From Cytobacillus oceanisediminis 2691 (GTDB lineage Bacteria > Bacillota > Bacilli > Bacillales > Cytobacillaceae), in NCBI RefSeq assembly GCF_000294775.2, contig NZ_CP015506.1, positions 3,199,501 to 3,263,500 of the forward strand: a DNA stretch of 64,000 nt. Direction: 5' to 3'. Under the pieces are notes generated by a model. It did not search any database. It saw only the letters and a list, made by a program, of their open reading frames with translations, and had not been told where the DNA came from. How positions within the stretch are numbered: the stretch's first letter is position 1; each line of letters starts with the position of its first letter. The position numbers and the translations under genes are program-made. This document shows, one piece after another, positions 1-8,604 of the stretch.

Positions 1-456
1 GCGATCGGCATGATAAGCGTTTAACCCTACCATTTCCAATATCTCTATCGCTTTTTCGCTTCGTTCTTTCTTGTTCTTTCCTATATTATGTGTTGACAAT
101 GCTTCCTCTAAAATGGAAGAGATTCGGAGACGGGGATTTAAAGAAGCGAAAGGATCTTGGAAAACAATTTGCATTTGTTTTCGCAGCTTTCTCATCTCAT
201 TCTTTTTCAAGCTTAGTGTATCTCTGCCTTCAAATTTAATTTTGCCGCTAGTTGGTTCAATTAATCTTAGGATGCTTCTTCCAGTTGTGGATTTGCCGCA
301 TCCGCTTTCCCCAACAATTCCTAATGTTTCTCCTTTAAACAAGTTGAATGTTACACCATCAACTGCTTTAACATAGTCCTTTTTTTTAGAAATAAAGCCC
401 TTGCTTATAGGAAAATATGTTTTTAGGTCATGTACCTCAAGCAGTATTTCACTCAT
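1..456 (-). CDS. Oligo/dipeptide ABC transporter ATP-binding protein, DppF/OppF type (partial, C-terminus off the window)
   Basis: Second ATPase of a peptide importer; it would energise the DppB/DppC-like permeases encoded upstream. The first 152 residues are present and read [15 protein letters not shown], then the Walker A segment [17 protein letters not shown] and the Q-loop segment QIVFQDPFASLNPR. The ABC signature and Walker B would lie beyond base 1, so the gene is cut by the window and not truncated biologically. The ATG overlaps the TGA of the preceding ATPase gene (ATGA), which indicates translational coupling at the end of the operon. The F-type assignment rests on gene order (B-C-D-F) and on the typical 'LKTYFPI' opening. 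The substrate cannot be read from the sequence. Confidence 0.9.
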   Translation of the reverse strand, partial: MSEILLEVHDLKTYFPISKGFISKKKDYVKAVDGVTFNLFKGETLGIVGESGCGKSTTGRSILRLIEPTSGKIKFEGRDTLSLKKNEMRKLRKQMQIVFQDPFASLNPRLRISSILEEALSTHNIGKNKKERSEKAIEILEMVGLNAYHADR

Positions 457-1457
457 GCTAATGCCTCCTCTTTAATATATAGCCAACATCTGACTGCCTG
501 CTCATTATTCGCTTTTATTAAAGGCGGGTTTTCTATAGAACATTTAGCATGAGCATGAGTGCATCTGGAATAAAACGGACACCCTTTCGTTACCTCTCCT
601 AAATTAGGTACATTGCCTTCAATTGGCTGAAGGGTATCATGATCCTCTTCCAGACTGGGAATCGAGTTTAATAGACCAATTGTATAAGGGTGTTTTGGAT
701 TTTTGTATATCGTTTTTACATCAGCTTCTTCAACGATTTGTCCATAATACATAACCATAACCCGATCGGCCATTTCTGCCACTACACCTAAATCATGAGT
801 TATTAATAATATGGCTGTATCATAATTAGTTTTGAGGTCATTCATTAAATCCAAAATTTGCGCCTGAATGGTCACATCTAATGCAGTTGTCGGCTCATCC
901 GCAATTAATAGGCTAGGATTACAAGCCATAGCCATTGCAATCATCACCCGCTGTCTCATCCCTCCAGAAAGTTGGTGGGGGAATTCGTTTACAATTTTTT
1001 CCGGACGTGGAATCCCTACCTTTTTTAACATATCAACAGTCTGCTGATGTAGTTCTTCCCCTGTGAGATCTGTATGAAGCTTTAGAACTTCACTAATCTG
1101 TCTTCCAATTCTATGGACAGGATTTAAGGAGGTCATCGGCTCCTGGAAAATCATAGAAATATCTTTCCCGCGAATTGAACGCATTTTTCTTTCTGACAAT
1201 TGATTCAAATCTGTGTCTTTAAATATGATTTTCCCATCAATTTTCCCAACACTATTCGAAATTAGTCTCATGATGGAAAGGGAAGTAACACTTTTACCGC
1301 ACCCTGATTCGCCCACCAAAGCAAGAGTTTCACCTTTATTAATTGTAAAATTCACCTTACTAACTGCATTCACATAATCTTTTTTCCCTGTTTTAAACTT
1401 AATAGAAAGGCTGTCCACTTTTAAAAGTGCTTCTTTTTCTGCAAACTCTGTCACCAT
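453..1457 (-). CDS. Oligo/dipeptide ABC transporter ATP-binding protein, DppD/OppD type
   Basis: ATPase subunit of the peptide importer. Visible motifs are Walker A ([11 protein letters not shown]), Q-loop ([12 protein letters not shown]), signature (LSGGMRQR), Walker B ([12 protein letters not shown]) and the H-loop (LITHDLG). The C-terminal oligopeptide-transporter extension follows, with its cysteine cluster ([15 protein letters not shown]). I chose the ATG at 1457 because GGGAG lies about 7 bases upstream and the gene then starts 19 bases after the dppC-like stop. A longer open frame to 1517 would run into the permease gene and has no better ribosome site. It overlaps the next ATPase gene by four bases. 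About 335 residues is normal for the family. Confidence 0.92.
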   Translation of the reverse strand: MVTEFAEKEALLKVDSLSIKFKTGKKDYVNAVSKVNFTINKGETLALVGESGCGKSVTSLSIMRLISNSVGKIDGKIIFKDTDLNQLSERKMRSIRGKDISMIFQEPMTSLNPVHRIGRQISEVLKLHTDLTGEELHQQTVDMLKKVGIPRPEKIVNEFPHQLSGGMRQRVMIAMAMACNPSLLIADEPTTALDVTIQAQILDLMNDLKTNYDTAILLITHDLGVVAEMADRVMVMYYGQIVEEADVKTIYKNPKHPYTIGLLNSIPSLEEDHDTLQPIEGNVPNLGEVTKGCPFYSRCTHAHAKCSIENPPLIKANNEQAVRCWLYIKEEALA

Positions 1458-1476
1458 CCCATTCACTCCCAAGCAG

Positions 1477-2394
1477 TTATTTTTGTCGTGGATCCAGAGC
1501 ATCACGCAGTCCGTCACCTAATAAATTAAATCCAAGTACGACTAACATAATGGCCAGACCAGGGAAAAGTGACATCCACCACGCTTGCCCTAAAAAACCT
1601 TTTCCTACGTACGCCATAGCCCCCCACTCTGGAGTTGGCGGCTGAGCTCCGAGCCCTAAGAAGCTTAAGGCTGCTGCAACAAGAATACTAGTCCCAAATT
1701 GTAAACTGGATAGAACAATAACTGGTGATAATATATTAGGAAAAACATGCTTTACAATGATTTTAAAATCCGATACTCCCAGTGCCTTTACTGCCTCAAT
1801 ATATTCTTTCTCCCGTATGGACAAGACAGTTCCCCGGACCACCCTTACATAGGAAGGAATAACAGAGATTGCAACCGCAATCATGGCATTAGTTAAACCG
1901 ACCCCAAGCACTGCAATAATGGCAATAGCAAGAAGAAGGGAAGGAAACGCCAATAAGATATCCATAACTTGCATAATATAAATATCAATTCGTCGGTAAT
2001 AGCCCGAAATGATGCCTAAAATAACCCCGATTGTTCCTGCAATTAGTACTGCAACAAGCCCCATCATTAAGGAGACCCGGCCTCCATATAACATTCTTGA
2101 AAAAATATCTCTCCCGAATTCATCTGTTCCTAATAAATTTTCTCCCCCTGGAGGCAGGAACCGCTGTTCGAATTTCATTACATCTACTGGGTGTGGGGCA
2201 ATGAGCGGGGCAAGCAAAGATACCGAAACGAAAAACAATAAAATGGACGCGCCGATAACTGCACTCTTGTTCGTGATGATCCTTTTCCCAACTAAAGACC
2301 AGTACGATTTGGATTTTACTTCTTCCTTTCTATTATTCTGAGGAGGAGTTAAATTAGTTTCGGAATTTGTAAGTTTAGGTGCTGTACTATTCAA
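1477..2394 (-). CDS. Peptide ABC transporter permease, DppC type
   Basis: Inner-membrane permease (305 aa). A short hydrophilic N-terminus leads to the first membrane helix (SAVIGASILLFFVSVSLLAPLI), then the typical DppC periplasmic signature (LLGTDEFGRDIFSRMLYGGR), several more helices and the EAA loop that contacts the ATPase (EAVKALGVSDFKIIVKHVFPN). The frame opens with TTG at 2394, preceded by AAGGGGTG about 9 bases upstream. It sits 17 bases after the DppB-like permease gene and pairs with it as a heterodimer in this importer family. Confidence 0.92.
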   Translation of the reverse strand: MNSTAPKLTNSETNLTPPQNNRKEEVKSKSYWSLVGKRIITNKSAVIGASILLFFVSVSLLAPLIAPHPVDVMKFEQRFLPPGGENLLGTDEFGRDIFSRMLYGGRVSLMMGLVAVLIAGTIGVILGIISGYYRRIDIYIMQVMDILLAFPSLLLAIAIIAVLGVGLTNAMIAVAISVIPSYVRVVRGTVLSIREKEYIEAVKALGVSDFKIIVKHVFPNILSPVIVLSSLQFGTSILVAAALSFLGLGAQPPTPEWGAMAYVGKGFLGQAWWMSLFPGLAIMLVVLGFNLLGDGLRDALDPRQK

Positions 2395-2411
2395 AAAGCC
2401 TGCACCCCTTT

Positions 2412-3329
2412 CTAATATTTAATACGTGGATCCACCATACTATAAACAAGATCCACTATTAGGTTAGTTATGATAAAAAGAAATGCCATAAATAGAACCA
2501 GCCCTTGTACGGTTGGCAAATCCCTCTTCGAAATGGCTTCTATTGAAAAACTGCCTAATCCCGGGAGTGAAAATACGGTTTCAATGACCACGGCACCTGC
2601 TAATAAAAAACCAAACTGCAGACCAATTAAAGTAATAACCGGTATCATGGCATTTTGGAGAGCATGCTGAAAAATCATATTTATCAGGGCAAGCCCTTTA
2701 GCTTGAGCTGTTCTCATAAAATCCTGTTTAATGACTTCAAGCATACTTGACCTTGTCATTCTGGCTATATTTCCGGCTGATCCTAAACCCAGAGTAATGG
2801 AAGGCAGAATTAATGAATGAAAGCCTTCGTATCCTGAAATAGGAAAAAGGTTAAGCTGATAGGAAAAAATCCAAATCAAGAATAGGGCAATCCAAAATCC
2901 TGGTGCAGAGATTCCTATTAAAGAAATGACCATGGCTAATTGGTCAAAAATTGTATTTTGTTTAACAGCAGCTAAAATCCCCATTAAGATTCCAAATAAA
3001 GATCCAATAATCAAACTATAGACCGCTAATTGAAATGTTATGGGAAATCGGGCATAAATTTCTTCTCCAACTGTCAGTCCTGTTATATACGAGGTTCCCA
3101 GGTCCCCTTGCAGCACATTCCTTATATAATCGAAATATTGAATATACAGCGGCTGATCCAGTCCTAGAGTACTTCTCAGTTCAACTATTGATTCTTCTGA
3201 GGCAAAATCCCCCAGAATATAGGTTACTGGATCACCAGGGATAAGATGCATCATCAAAAAGACTAAAAAAGACACCCCAATAAGAGTAACAATCATTGAT
3301 AGGATACGTTTCACAATATATTTAGACAT
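2412..3329 (-). CDS. Peptide ABC transporter permease, DppB type
   Basis: Inner-membrane permease (305 aa), about six hydrophobic helices. It starts MSKYIVKRILSMIVTLIGVS and has the family segment FLMMHLIPGDPV near residue 30. The EAA-type loop (SSMLEVIKQDFMRTAQAKGL) lies near residue 190, and the protein ends VDLVYSMVDPRIKY as DppB proteins do. The ATG has a clear AGGAGG site upstream. The gap to the binding-protein gene holds a perfect hairpin (3361-3386) that may set the ratio of binding protein to permease. Substrate is inferred only as short peptides or a nickel/peptide-like ligand. Confidence 0.92.
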   Translation of the reverse strand: MSKYIVKRILSMIVTLIGVSFLVFLMMHLIPGDPVTYILGDFASEESIVELRSTLGLDQPLYIQYFDYIRNVLQGDLGTSYITGLTVGEEIYARFPITFQLAVYSLIIGSLFGILMGILAAVKQNTIFDQLAMVISLIGISAPGFWIALFLIWIFSYQLNLFPISGYEGFHSLILPSITLGLGSAGNIARMTRSSMLEVIKQDFMRTAQAKGLALINMIFQHALQNAMIPVITLIGLQFGFLLAGAVVIETVFSLPGLGSFSIEAISKRDLPTVQGLVLFMAFLFIITNLIVDLVYSMVDPRIKY

Positions 3330-3360
3330 ATTTCAGATCCCTCCTTTTATTAATAGGATT

Positions 3361-3386
3361 GTTAGGGATGACTGAACATCCCTAAC
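3361..3386 (-). promoter_or_regulatory. Intercistronic hairpin between binding-protein and permease genes
   Basis: GTTAGGGATG and CATCCCTAAC form a perfect 10 bp stem with a 6-base loop, on the operon strand just after the binding-protein stop. No T-run follows it on the minus strand, so it is more likely an mRNA-stabilising or processing hairpin, or a weak partial terminator, than a full stop. Such elements commonly keep the binding protein in excess over the permeases. Confidence 0.6.
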
Positions 3387-3399
3387 TTTCTCTGTGGTT

Positions 3400-4998
3400 T
3401 TATTTCGGAGTGATATCATTAAATATAATGTTTTGTGAATATGGATTTTGTTTGAATCCATCAATATCACGGTAAGCCGTTATACTCTCACGAACAAATA
3501 GTGGAACCCACGGAGATTCTTCCACAATAAATTGCTGTGCTTCTTCATAGATTTTCATGCGCTCTTCAGGATTCATCGTTTGTCGGCCTTTAGTAAGCAT
3601 CTCTTGTAATTGGTCAGATTCGTAATGCAATCTGGTTGAATTTCCTTTGGTCATAAGCATGTATAAGATATCTGGATCAGACCATCCGTACATGTTAAGG
3701 ATGGCATCATGCAGGCCTTTTGGTGTATTTGCAGCAATGGACGCTGCTTCTTGAACTGAAATTTTTACATCAATTCCGATTTCCTTTAACTGGCCTTGAA
3801 TAATTTGGACAACTCTTTGCATAACAGGTTCATCCGATAACCATAATTCAAAGGAGAAAGGCTTTCCGTCCTTATCTACAATTCCATCTCCATCTGTATC
3901 ATTCCACCCGGCTTCTGCCAGCAGCGACTTAGCCTTATCAATATTCTGGCTATATTTTTGTTTTGCTTCTGCTTCAACTTTTTCACTATAACCAGGTATT
4001 GTATGAGGAAGCGGACCAAAGAGCGGCTTGGCATATCCTTCCAAAGCAAACTCAACAATTGGCTCCCTATCAATCCCAAGTGCAATTGCTTGTCTGACAC
4101 GTTTGTCCTGGAATATTGGTTTCTTATTATTGAAGCCTAAGTATGTTATGCCTTGTTCGTACATGCTATTAAGCTCTACACCTTCTGTTTCTTTAAGATC
4201 TTGAATATAGTTTGGCGGTACCTTTGTCATTATTTGTGTGGTACCTTTCTTAAATTCAAGCACCCTAGTATCATCATCAGTAATAAAGCGGAACTCAAAT
4301 TTGTCATAAGCCGGTTCACCCTTGTTGTCCACAAAAGAAGGGCCCCAGCTATAATCGCCATTTTTCATGTAAGTAATGGAGGATCCTCGTTTATGTTCTC
4401 CAAATTTAAATAATCCCGCTGCAGCCGGCTGTTCTCCAAAGTCATCTCCATACTCATCAAGTGCTTTAGGATCCATCGGTGCTAAATAGGCAGTAGTTAA
4501 TCCACTGGCAAAAGGGGCAAAAGGCTCAGTGAAATAAATCTTTAATGTTTGTTCGTCCACAGCGTCAATTTTGTCCAGTGGCCCTGCTATGAATTTAACT
4601 GCAGAATGCTGCAGAAATCTTTCAAATGTTTTCTTAACTGCTTCAGCAGTAACCGGTTCTCCGGAATGGAATTTGGCCGTTTTATTTAATACGATTGTCC
4701 AAACTTTCCCGTCATCTGAAACCTCATACTTTTCAGCAAGTCCAGGAACCAAATTTCCATCTAAATCCCTTTTGAGTAAAGTGTCATATATATGGGCATT
4801 GGTATCATCAACCCATGTTGTTTTATGAACATCAATGCTGTCAGGCTCACGAACAGAGGATATTACCAGCGTGTCCCGTGGTGCAGAACCCGTTGTGTCA
4901 GATCCAGCAGTTTTTTCGGAAGCTGGATTACAGCCTGTTAAAATGACTGCGAAACTTATCAAAGTGATGGATAACATGTTTAATACTTTCTTTTTCAC
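3400..4998 (-). CDS. Peptide ABC transporter substrate-binding lipoprotein (SBP family 5)
   Basis: Extracellular binding protein of the importer (about 532 aa). It has a lipoprotein signal: positively charged start, hydrophobic stretch, then lipobox ILTGC followed by NPASEK. The mature part carries SBP-5 features, such as an early 'VREPDSIDVHKTTW' segment, 'YEVSDDGKVWTIVLNKTAKFHSGEPVTAEAVK' split across residues 90-125, and a C-terminal 'EESPWVPLF' region. The GTG at 4998 follows GGGGGAAAG at good spacing and gives a standard signal peptide; an upstream in-frame GTG at 5019 would overlap the previous stop and add seven odd residues. Ligand class (peptide, nickel, other) cannot be fixed from sequence alone. 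Confidence 0.9.
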   Translation of the reverse strand: MKKKVLNMLSITLISFAVILTGCNPASEKTAGSDTTGSAPRDTLVISSVREPDSIDVHKTTWVDDTNAHIYDTLLKRDLDGNLVPGLAEKYEVSDDGKVWTIVLNKTAKFHSGEPVTAEAVKKTFERFLQHSAVKFIAGPLDKIDAVDEQTLKIYFTEPFAPFASGLTTAYLAPMDPKALDEYGDDFGEQPAAAGLFKFGEHKRGSSITYMKNGDYSWGPSFVDNKGEPAYDKFEFRFITDDDTRVLEFKKGTTQIMTKVPPNYIQDLKETEGVELNSMYEQGITYLGFNNKKPIFQDKRVRQAIALGIDREPIVEFALEGYAKPLFGPLPHTIPGYSEKVEAEAKQKYSQNIDKAKSLLAEAGWNDTDGDGIVDKDGKPFSFELWLSDEPVMQRVVQIIQGQLKEIGIDVKISVQEAASIAANTPKGLHDAILNMYGWSDPDILYMLMTKGNSTRLHYESDQLQEMLTKGRQTMNPEERMKIYEEAQQFIVEESPWVPLFVRESITAYRDIDGFKQNPYSQNIIFNDITPK

Positions 4999-5015
4999 TT
5001 TCTTTCCCCCATTTT

Positions 5016-6506
5016 TCACTTGAATTTTTCTTTTTGAAACAGCGTTATTTCCTTATAAAATGGATATACTTTTTTTCTGAGTCTTGTATGATTAAAGGAT
5101 ATTAGATTAAAGCTGCTTAATCCTGGAGAGTCAACTGAAATGATTTCCTTTGCAAGCGGTTCAAAACCTGCCCTGAAATGCTGGCTTGATTTTAAGGCCA
5201 CGATTTTATAGGATTTTATATCAATCCCATGCAGCAAAAAGATTTGTTCATCCAGTGTCTGTGACCTTTTAGAACAAATTATAATATCGATCCCATCAAC
5301 TATGACTCTCGCAGACTTGCCATAATTGATGCTTGCACCTCTTCCCATCGGCGAAGATTGGATAAACTGCCCATCAGTGAGAGTTTTTACGTATGCTTTA
5401 ACATGTATAGGCTCCCCATGCATATCGTCCGTTTTTCCGCCGAGCAGTACTTCGATTACCGTCCCCACTCCACTTTCATGTGCAATATCCACTACTTCTG
5501 GATCATATATAAAGCCGAAACAAGCATTTTCAAGCTTTGCTTTTAACATAGCTGAGAGCAAGTGAGTTCCATCACCTGGTGTACCGCCCCCAGGATTATC
5601 GGAGGTTTCGTTAATTATGATTGGCTTGCCTTCCATCCTCAACGCTTTATTTATACCTTCCTCAGGAGTATCGATATCTGGAAAAAAGTCCTCTCTAGTA
5701 TTCCAAATTTCTATTGCAATTTCTTCTGCTGTTTGATCTGCCAGCTCCTGGTCATTATTAGTAATAGCTACAACCGTTACACCGACTTCAGGAATATTGG
5801 TGTAAGGAAATCCATGAAAGAATGTACAATCAATAATTTTTTCGTTTTTTTCGCGTGTCCAGCATAATTCATTAATGTGCTTCGCAGGAGGTAAATTCGT
5901 GGTGGAAGTGGGAATCATAAGTGGCAGTTTTTTGAGGCTCATCTTTGGATGTATTTCTTCTAAAAGAATTTGCTTCGTAATATCAATGGCTTCTTTTCCT
6001 CTTTCATAACAATCGACATGAGGGTAGAAATTAACACCTAATAGGACATCAGCTTCTTTAACCATCTGGTCAGTTATATTGCCATGAAGATCCAGTGTGA
6101 CAACAACAGGGATTTTATATCCGATAATTTCTCTAACAGCAGATAATATACCACCTTCAAGATCATCAGCATCCTCCGCAACTCCAGCACCATGAAGTGC
6201 CAGACAAACAGCCTCAAATTCACCCGCTGCTTTAATAGAATCCGTTAATTCATAAATCAGCCTCTCGTAGGTTTCCTTCGTTATTAACCCTGAGGGCATG
6301 GCAAAAGCTGAAAAACTCGGAATAATTTCCACCCCAATTTCTTCAGCCCGATCAATCATACCACCTAAGTAATTTCTTACTTTTCGATGTTTCTGTATGA
6401 TTGTATCTCCGTGTATCCATTCCCATTGCTTAAACGATTCAACTGTTGTTTTCACATTGGAAAATGTGTTGGTCTCGTGTGCAATTCCACCTATCAAGAT
6501 TCTCAT
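5016..6506 (-). CDS. M81 family metallopeptidase (MlrC / microcystinase-C-like)
   Basis: Predicted cytoplasmic zinc hydrolase of 496 aa, first gene of the peptide-uptake operon. The N-terminus MRILIGGIAHETNTFS is the hallmark of the family. Other conserved blocks are TLDLHGN near residue 140, GVNFYPHVDCYERG near 165, and SDNPGGGTPGDGTHLL near 300. The C-terminal MlrC_C domain follows (GGKTDDMHGEPI, ICSKRSQTLDEQIF). Family members cut small peptides or peptide-like amides, and many sit beside Dpp-type importers, as here. The inferred job is to hydrolyse what the importer brings in. The gene ends 17 bases before the binding-protein start. Confidence 0.9.
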   Translation of the reverse strand: MRILIGGIAHETNTFSNVKTTVESFKQWEWIHGDTIIQKHRKVRNYLGGMIDRAEEIGVEIIPSFSAFAMPSGLITKETYERLIYELTDSIKAAGEFEAVCLALHGAGVAEDADDLEGGILSAVREIIGYKIPVVVTLDLHGNITDQMVKEADVLLGVNFYPHVDCYERGKEAIDITKQILLEEIHPKMSLKKLPLMIPTSTTNLPPAKHINELCWTREKNEKIIDCTFFHGFPYTNIPEVGVTVVAITNNDQELADQTAEEIAIEIWNTREDFFPDIDTPEEGINKALRMEGKPIIINETSDNPGGGTPGDGTHLLSAMLKAKLENACFGFIYDPEVVDIAHESGVGTVIEVLLGGKTDDMHGEPIHVKAYVKTLTDGQFIQSSPMGRGASINYGKSARVIVDGIDIIICSKRSQTLDEQIFLLHGIDIKSYKIVALKSSQHFRAGFEPLAKEIISVDSPGLSSFNLISFNHTRLRKKVYPFYKEITLFQKEKFK

Positions 6507-6691
6507 TGTTATCCCGCCTTTTTTGAAGTAGATACTTTAATTTTTTTCAAAAATGAAGTAAACGTTTTATTGTTTGTAATTATATTACTAATTTGTTACC
6601 TTTTCAATACATAAATTTATATTTTTATAAATTTTCAGAATTAATTTTACAGCCCTAGGTTTTTCTAGCATTTCGGTTTAGCGATGAATAG

Positions 6692-6835
6692 AAAAAATTC
6701 GGCACTGAATCCAAGGGAAACAGTCCCGAATTTTATCTGGCACATATCAATCAAAACAAGGAGGGCGCACAAATAATCGAGTGGGTAGGAAAAAAAGCAG
6801 CATACGCATACTTATTGCATACTGCAGAAAGCTAA
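6692..6835 (+). pseudogene. Short coding-like remnant of an unidentified gene
   Basis: Within the 520-base gap left of the hsp20 locus, a 47-codon frame lies between TAG (6689-6691) and TAA (6833-6835). It has no start codon, and its translation looks protein-like (FYLAHINQNKEGAQIIEW, GKKAAYAYLLH). I do not recognise the family. It may be the 3' end of a dead gene next to repeat copy 1, or chance. Apart from AT-rich promoter-like DNA for the peptide operon (6510-6650), I see nothing else in 6507-6864. Confidence 0.25.
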
Positions 6836-6864
6836 ATTATATTTTATGAAGACTGTTTTCTGAG

Positions 6865-7009
6865 GGATTAGTGCTTTTGATTATTTGGCAAACAACATCT
6901 TAACAGGCCAGTTCTCAACAAAAAGAGGGTTAGTGGGTAACAGCTATCATAATGAATTGATGGATACATAGCAGATATTTTTTCCTCCTCGTGCATAAAC
7001 ATCAGTATC
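6865..7009. repeat. Direct repeat, copy 1 (145 bp), left of hsp20
   Basis: From GGATTAGTGCTTTTGATTA to CATCAGTATC. The same sequence recurs at 7931-8070 in the same orientation, with about 90 percent identity by eye and a 5-base gap after TTGGCA. There are no terminal inverted repeats and no convincing gene inside. The two copies bracket hsp20, a small ORF and a methyltransferase scrap. Confidence 0.85.
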
Positions 7010-7030
7010 TTACAAAAGAAAAGCATTACC

Positions 7031-7216
7031 TCAAAGGAAGTAATGCTGGTAGGAATTCTTAATATTATTAGTCAGCTCATTTAAAATAATTTTTTTCTTT
7101 GCCTGAGGTAAATGGCAGCTTAAAATTAGCAAATCAACTAGGTCAGGTTGTTCCTCAGCAATTTCCTGCAAGTAATCCCTGCCAAACTCTTTCATAACAG
7201 GTAGCAAACTGTTCAT
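7031..7216 (-). CDS. Hypothetical 61-aa protein downstream of hsp20
   Basis: Small frame starting two bases after the hsp20 stop and on the same strand, so it could be cotranscribed. Its translation (MNSLLPVMKEFGRDYL...) is mixed alpha-helical, with no membrane segment or signal peptide and no recognised domain. The ribosome site is weak, which lowers confidence. It ends 21 bases from repeat copy 1. Confidence 0.4.
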   Translation of the reverse strand: MNSLLPVMKEFGRDYLQEIAEEQPDLVDLLILSCHLPQAKKKIILNELTNNIKNSYQHYFL

Positions 7217-7218
7217 TT

Positions 7219-7659
7219 TTAATGGAAATCCACATCAATTTTCTTTTTATTTGTTTGAGTTTGTTTAGGCATGATAACTTCTAGTACACCATTCTTATAA
7301 GAAGCCTTTATACCTTCCTCAGAAACAGGAGTTGGTAGTGTAATAGCTCTCTGAAAGCTACCTGTGTATCTTTCTCTCCTATGCAAATTCTCTTCTTTAA
7401 TCTCATTAGTTCTGTTAATTGAGCCACTAATTCTCAATACATTATTTTCAATATCAATGTTTACATCTTCTTTACTCTGTAAGCCTGGAATGTCACAAGT
7501 TGCTACTACCTCTTTATCTGTTTCATGAACATCCACTCTTATATTCCCCAATTGATTCATTTCATTGTCTAAATGAAAAGGGAAATCATTGAATAATCTG
7601 TCAAAATCTCTCCTAATGTTAGTTAATTGTCTAAATGGATCATAAGGTATCAATGCCAT
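7219..7659 (-). CDS. Hsp20 / alpha-crystallin family small heat-shock protein
   Basis: ATP-independent chaperone that holds unfolded proteins. The sequence has a short N-terminal arm (MALIPYDPFRQLTNIRRDFDRLF), the alpha-crystallin domain from about residue 40 (IRVDVHETDKEVVATCDIPG), the conserved A-x-x-x-n-G-V-L motif (ASYKNGVLEVIMPK) near residue 125, and a lysine-rich tail. The ATG at 7659 has AAGGAG nine bases upstream; an ATG three codons earlier touches the ribosome site and is less likely. 146 aa is normal. The gene lies between two direct repeats and scraps of other genes, so it may be an inserted or rearranged copy. Confidence 0.9.
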   Translation of the reverse strand: MALIPYDPFRQLTNIRRDFDRLFNDFPFHLDNEMNQLGNIRVDVHETDKEVVATCDIPGLQSKEDVNIDIENNVLRISGSINRTNEIKEENLHRRERYTGSFQRAITLPTPVSEEGIKASYKNGVLEVIMPKQTQTNKKKIDVDFH

Positions 7660-7719
7660 TTGTATCATCTCCTTAGTTATTTATTTTTAACAAATATATT
7701 TTTTACATTTACGATGTAA

Positions 7720-7935
7720 TTATTCATTTAAGGGATAAGGTTTGATTGAGTCGGAATCATAGAAAAACATTTTTACTCCTTCCATGATCTCAAAATAGTC
7801 TTTGCCCAATTGTTTACCCTTTCCATACATGGGGGCTTCTTTTGAAACCGCAGTAAAAATCATATATCCGTTTGGCTTTAACTGATTATAGCTAGCTTCA
7901 TGGTTAAACCTATTTTTAATGTTTTTTAACGGATT
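7720..7935 (-). pseudogene. Fragment of a SAM-dependent methyltransferase gene
   Basis: In-frame translation on the minus strand reads NQLKPNGYMIFTAVSKEAP, then KGKQLGKDYFEIMEGVKMFF and YDSDSIK before a stop. This is the usual post-motif-III stretch of a class I methyltransferase (LKPNGY, then EIMEGVKMFFYD). The N-terminal SAM-binding half is missing: the frame breaks off at the edge of repeat copy 2. The last residues (YPLNE) also depart from the expected continuation, so both ends are broken. Confidence 0.65.
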
Positions 7936-8070
7936 GGTGCTTTTGATTAGTTGGCAACTCTTAACAGGCCAGTTCTCAACAAAAAGAGGGTTCGTGAGTA
8001 ACAGCTATCATAATGAATTGATGGATACATAGCAGATATTTTTTCTTCCTCGAGCATAAACATCAGTATC
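7931..8070. repeat. Direct repeat, copy 2 (140 bp), right of hsp20
   Basis: Second copy of the 6865-7009 sequence, same orientation, lacking five bases near its left part. Its left end coincides with the break of the methyltransferase fragment. Its right end (CATCAGTATC at 8070) lies 24 bases before the start of the next ORF, so both edges coincide with sequence junctions. Confidence 0.85.
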
Positions 8071-8094
8071 GAGCAGCAGGAAAGAGGGATAGCC

Positions 8095-8559
8095 ATGTCC
8101 TTTATCGGATTTGAACTGATAGCCAAGAGAGCATGGACGATTTTGCCTGGCAACACTTTTTCGATGTCCATTTTATGGAACAAAAAAAAGATCCCTTCCT
8201 CCATCGGAAGAGATATCTATCATGAATCTGGACTGATCCTCCCTGATAAAAGAATTGCAGCTACCGGGAGGATCCACTATCTGTCTGATCATACAATAAA
8301 TCACTATGAACCCTTACAAACAACACCTTGTAAGCTTATTTGCCGGCCTGACTTTCCCCTGGATGATCTTAAAATTGAACTTCTTGCGCCGATGAAAGGG
8401 ATTATGGAACCCATTCATCAAACGGCCGTACTTTTCTTATGGAACGAGGAAAACAATCTTATAAGAAAAACAGAGCTCCACCTGGATCCCCAATCATTTG
8501 AAAGGATCCCACCAAATCAATATTTGATCAATCTTTCTTTTTTACTGGGAAAAATTTAG
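8095..8559 (+). CDS. Hypothetical protein, 154 aa (possibly 5'-truncated)
   Basis: Soluble-looking protein starting MSFIGFELIAKRAWTILP, with no signal peptide or membrane helix and no domain I recognise. AAGAGGG lies about 7 bases before the ATG. The reading frame stays open upstream into repeat copy 2 for about 35 codons (reading ISIEQQERGIA just before the ATG) until a TGA, with no other start codon. The original 5' end may therefore have been replaced by the repeat. It is the only rightward gene in this part of the window. Confidence 0.5.
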   Translation: MSFIGFELIAKRAWTILPGNTFSMSILWNKKKIPSSIGRDIYHESGLILPDKRIAATGRIHYLSDHTINHYEPLQTTPCKLICRPDFPLDDLKIELLAPMKGIMEPIHQTAVLFLWNEENNLIRKTELHLDPQSFERIPPNQYLINLSFLLGKI

Positions 8560-8604
8560 ATCTTATACCAAGCAAAAATTGTTTCTTTACCTTAGCTCTG
8601 AGCA

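Noticed and set aside
1458-1517. N-terminal extension of the DppD-like ATPase
   Set aside because: It overlaps the end of the permease gene and is not like the family; an ATG with GGGAG upstream lies at 1457.
6540-6575. A catabolite-repression (cre) site upstream of the peptide operon (AATAAAACGTTTACTT on the minus strand)
   Set aside because: It departs from the consensus at three fixed positions, so support is too weak.
6865-8070. An insertion sequence or MITE with terminal inverted repeats
   Set aside because: The repeat ends are not inverted repeats, there is no transposase and no target duplication is visible.
7947-8204. 85-aa frame on the minus strand across repeat copy 2
   Set aside because: It is antisense to the 154-aa ORF and the repeat, has no ribosome site, and its counterpart in repeat copy 1 does not keep the same frame context.
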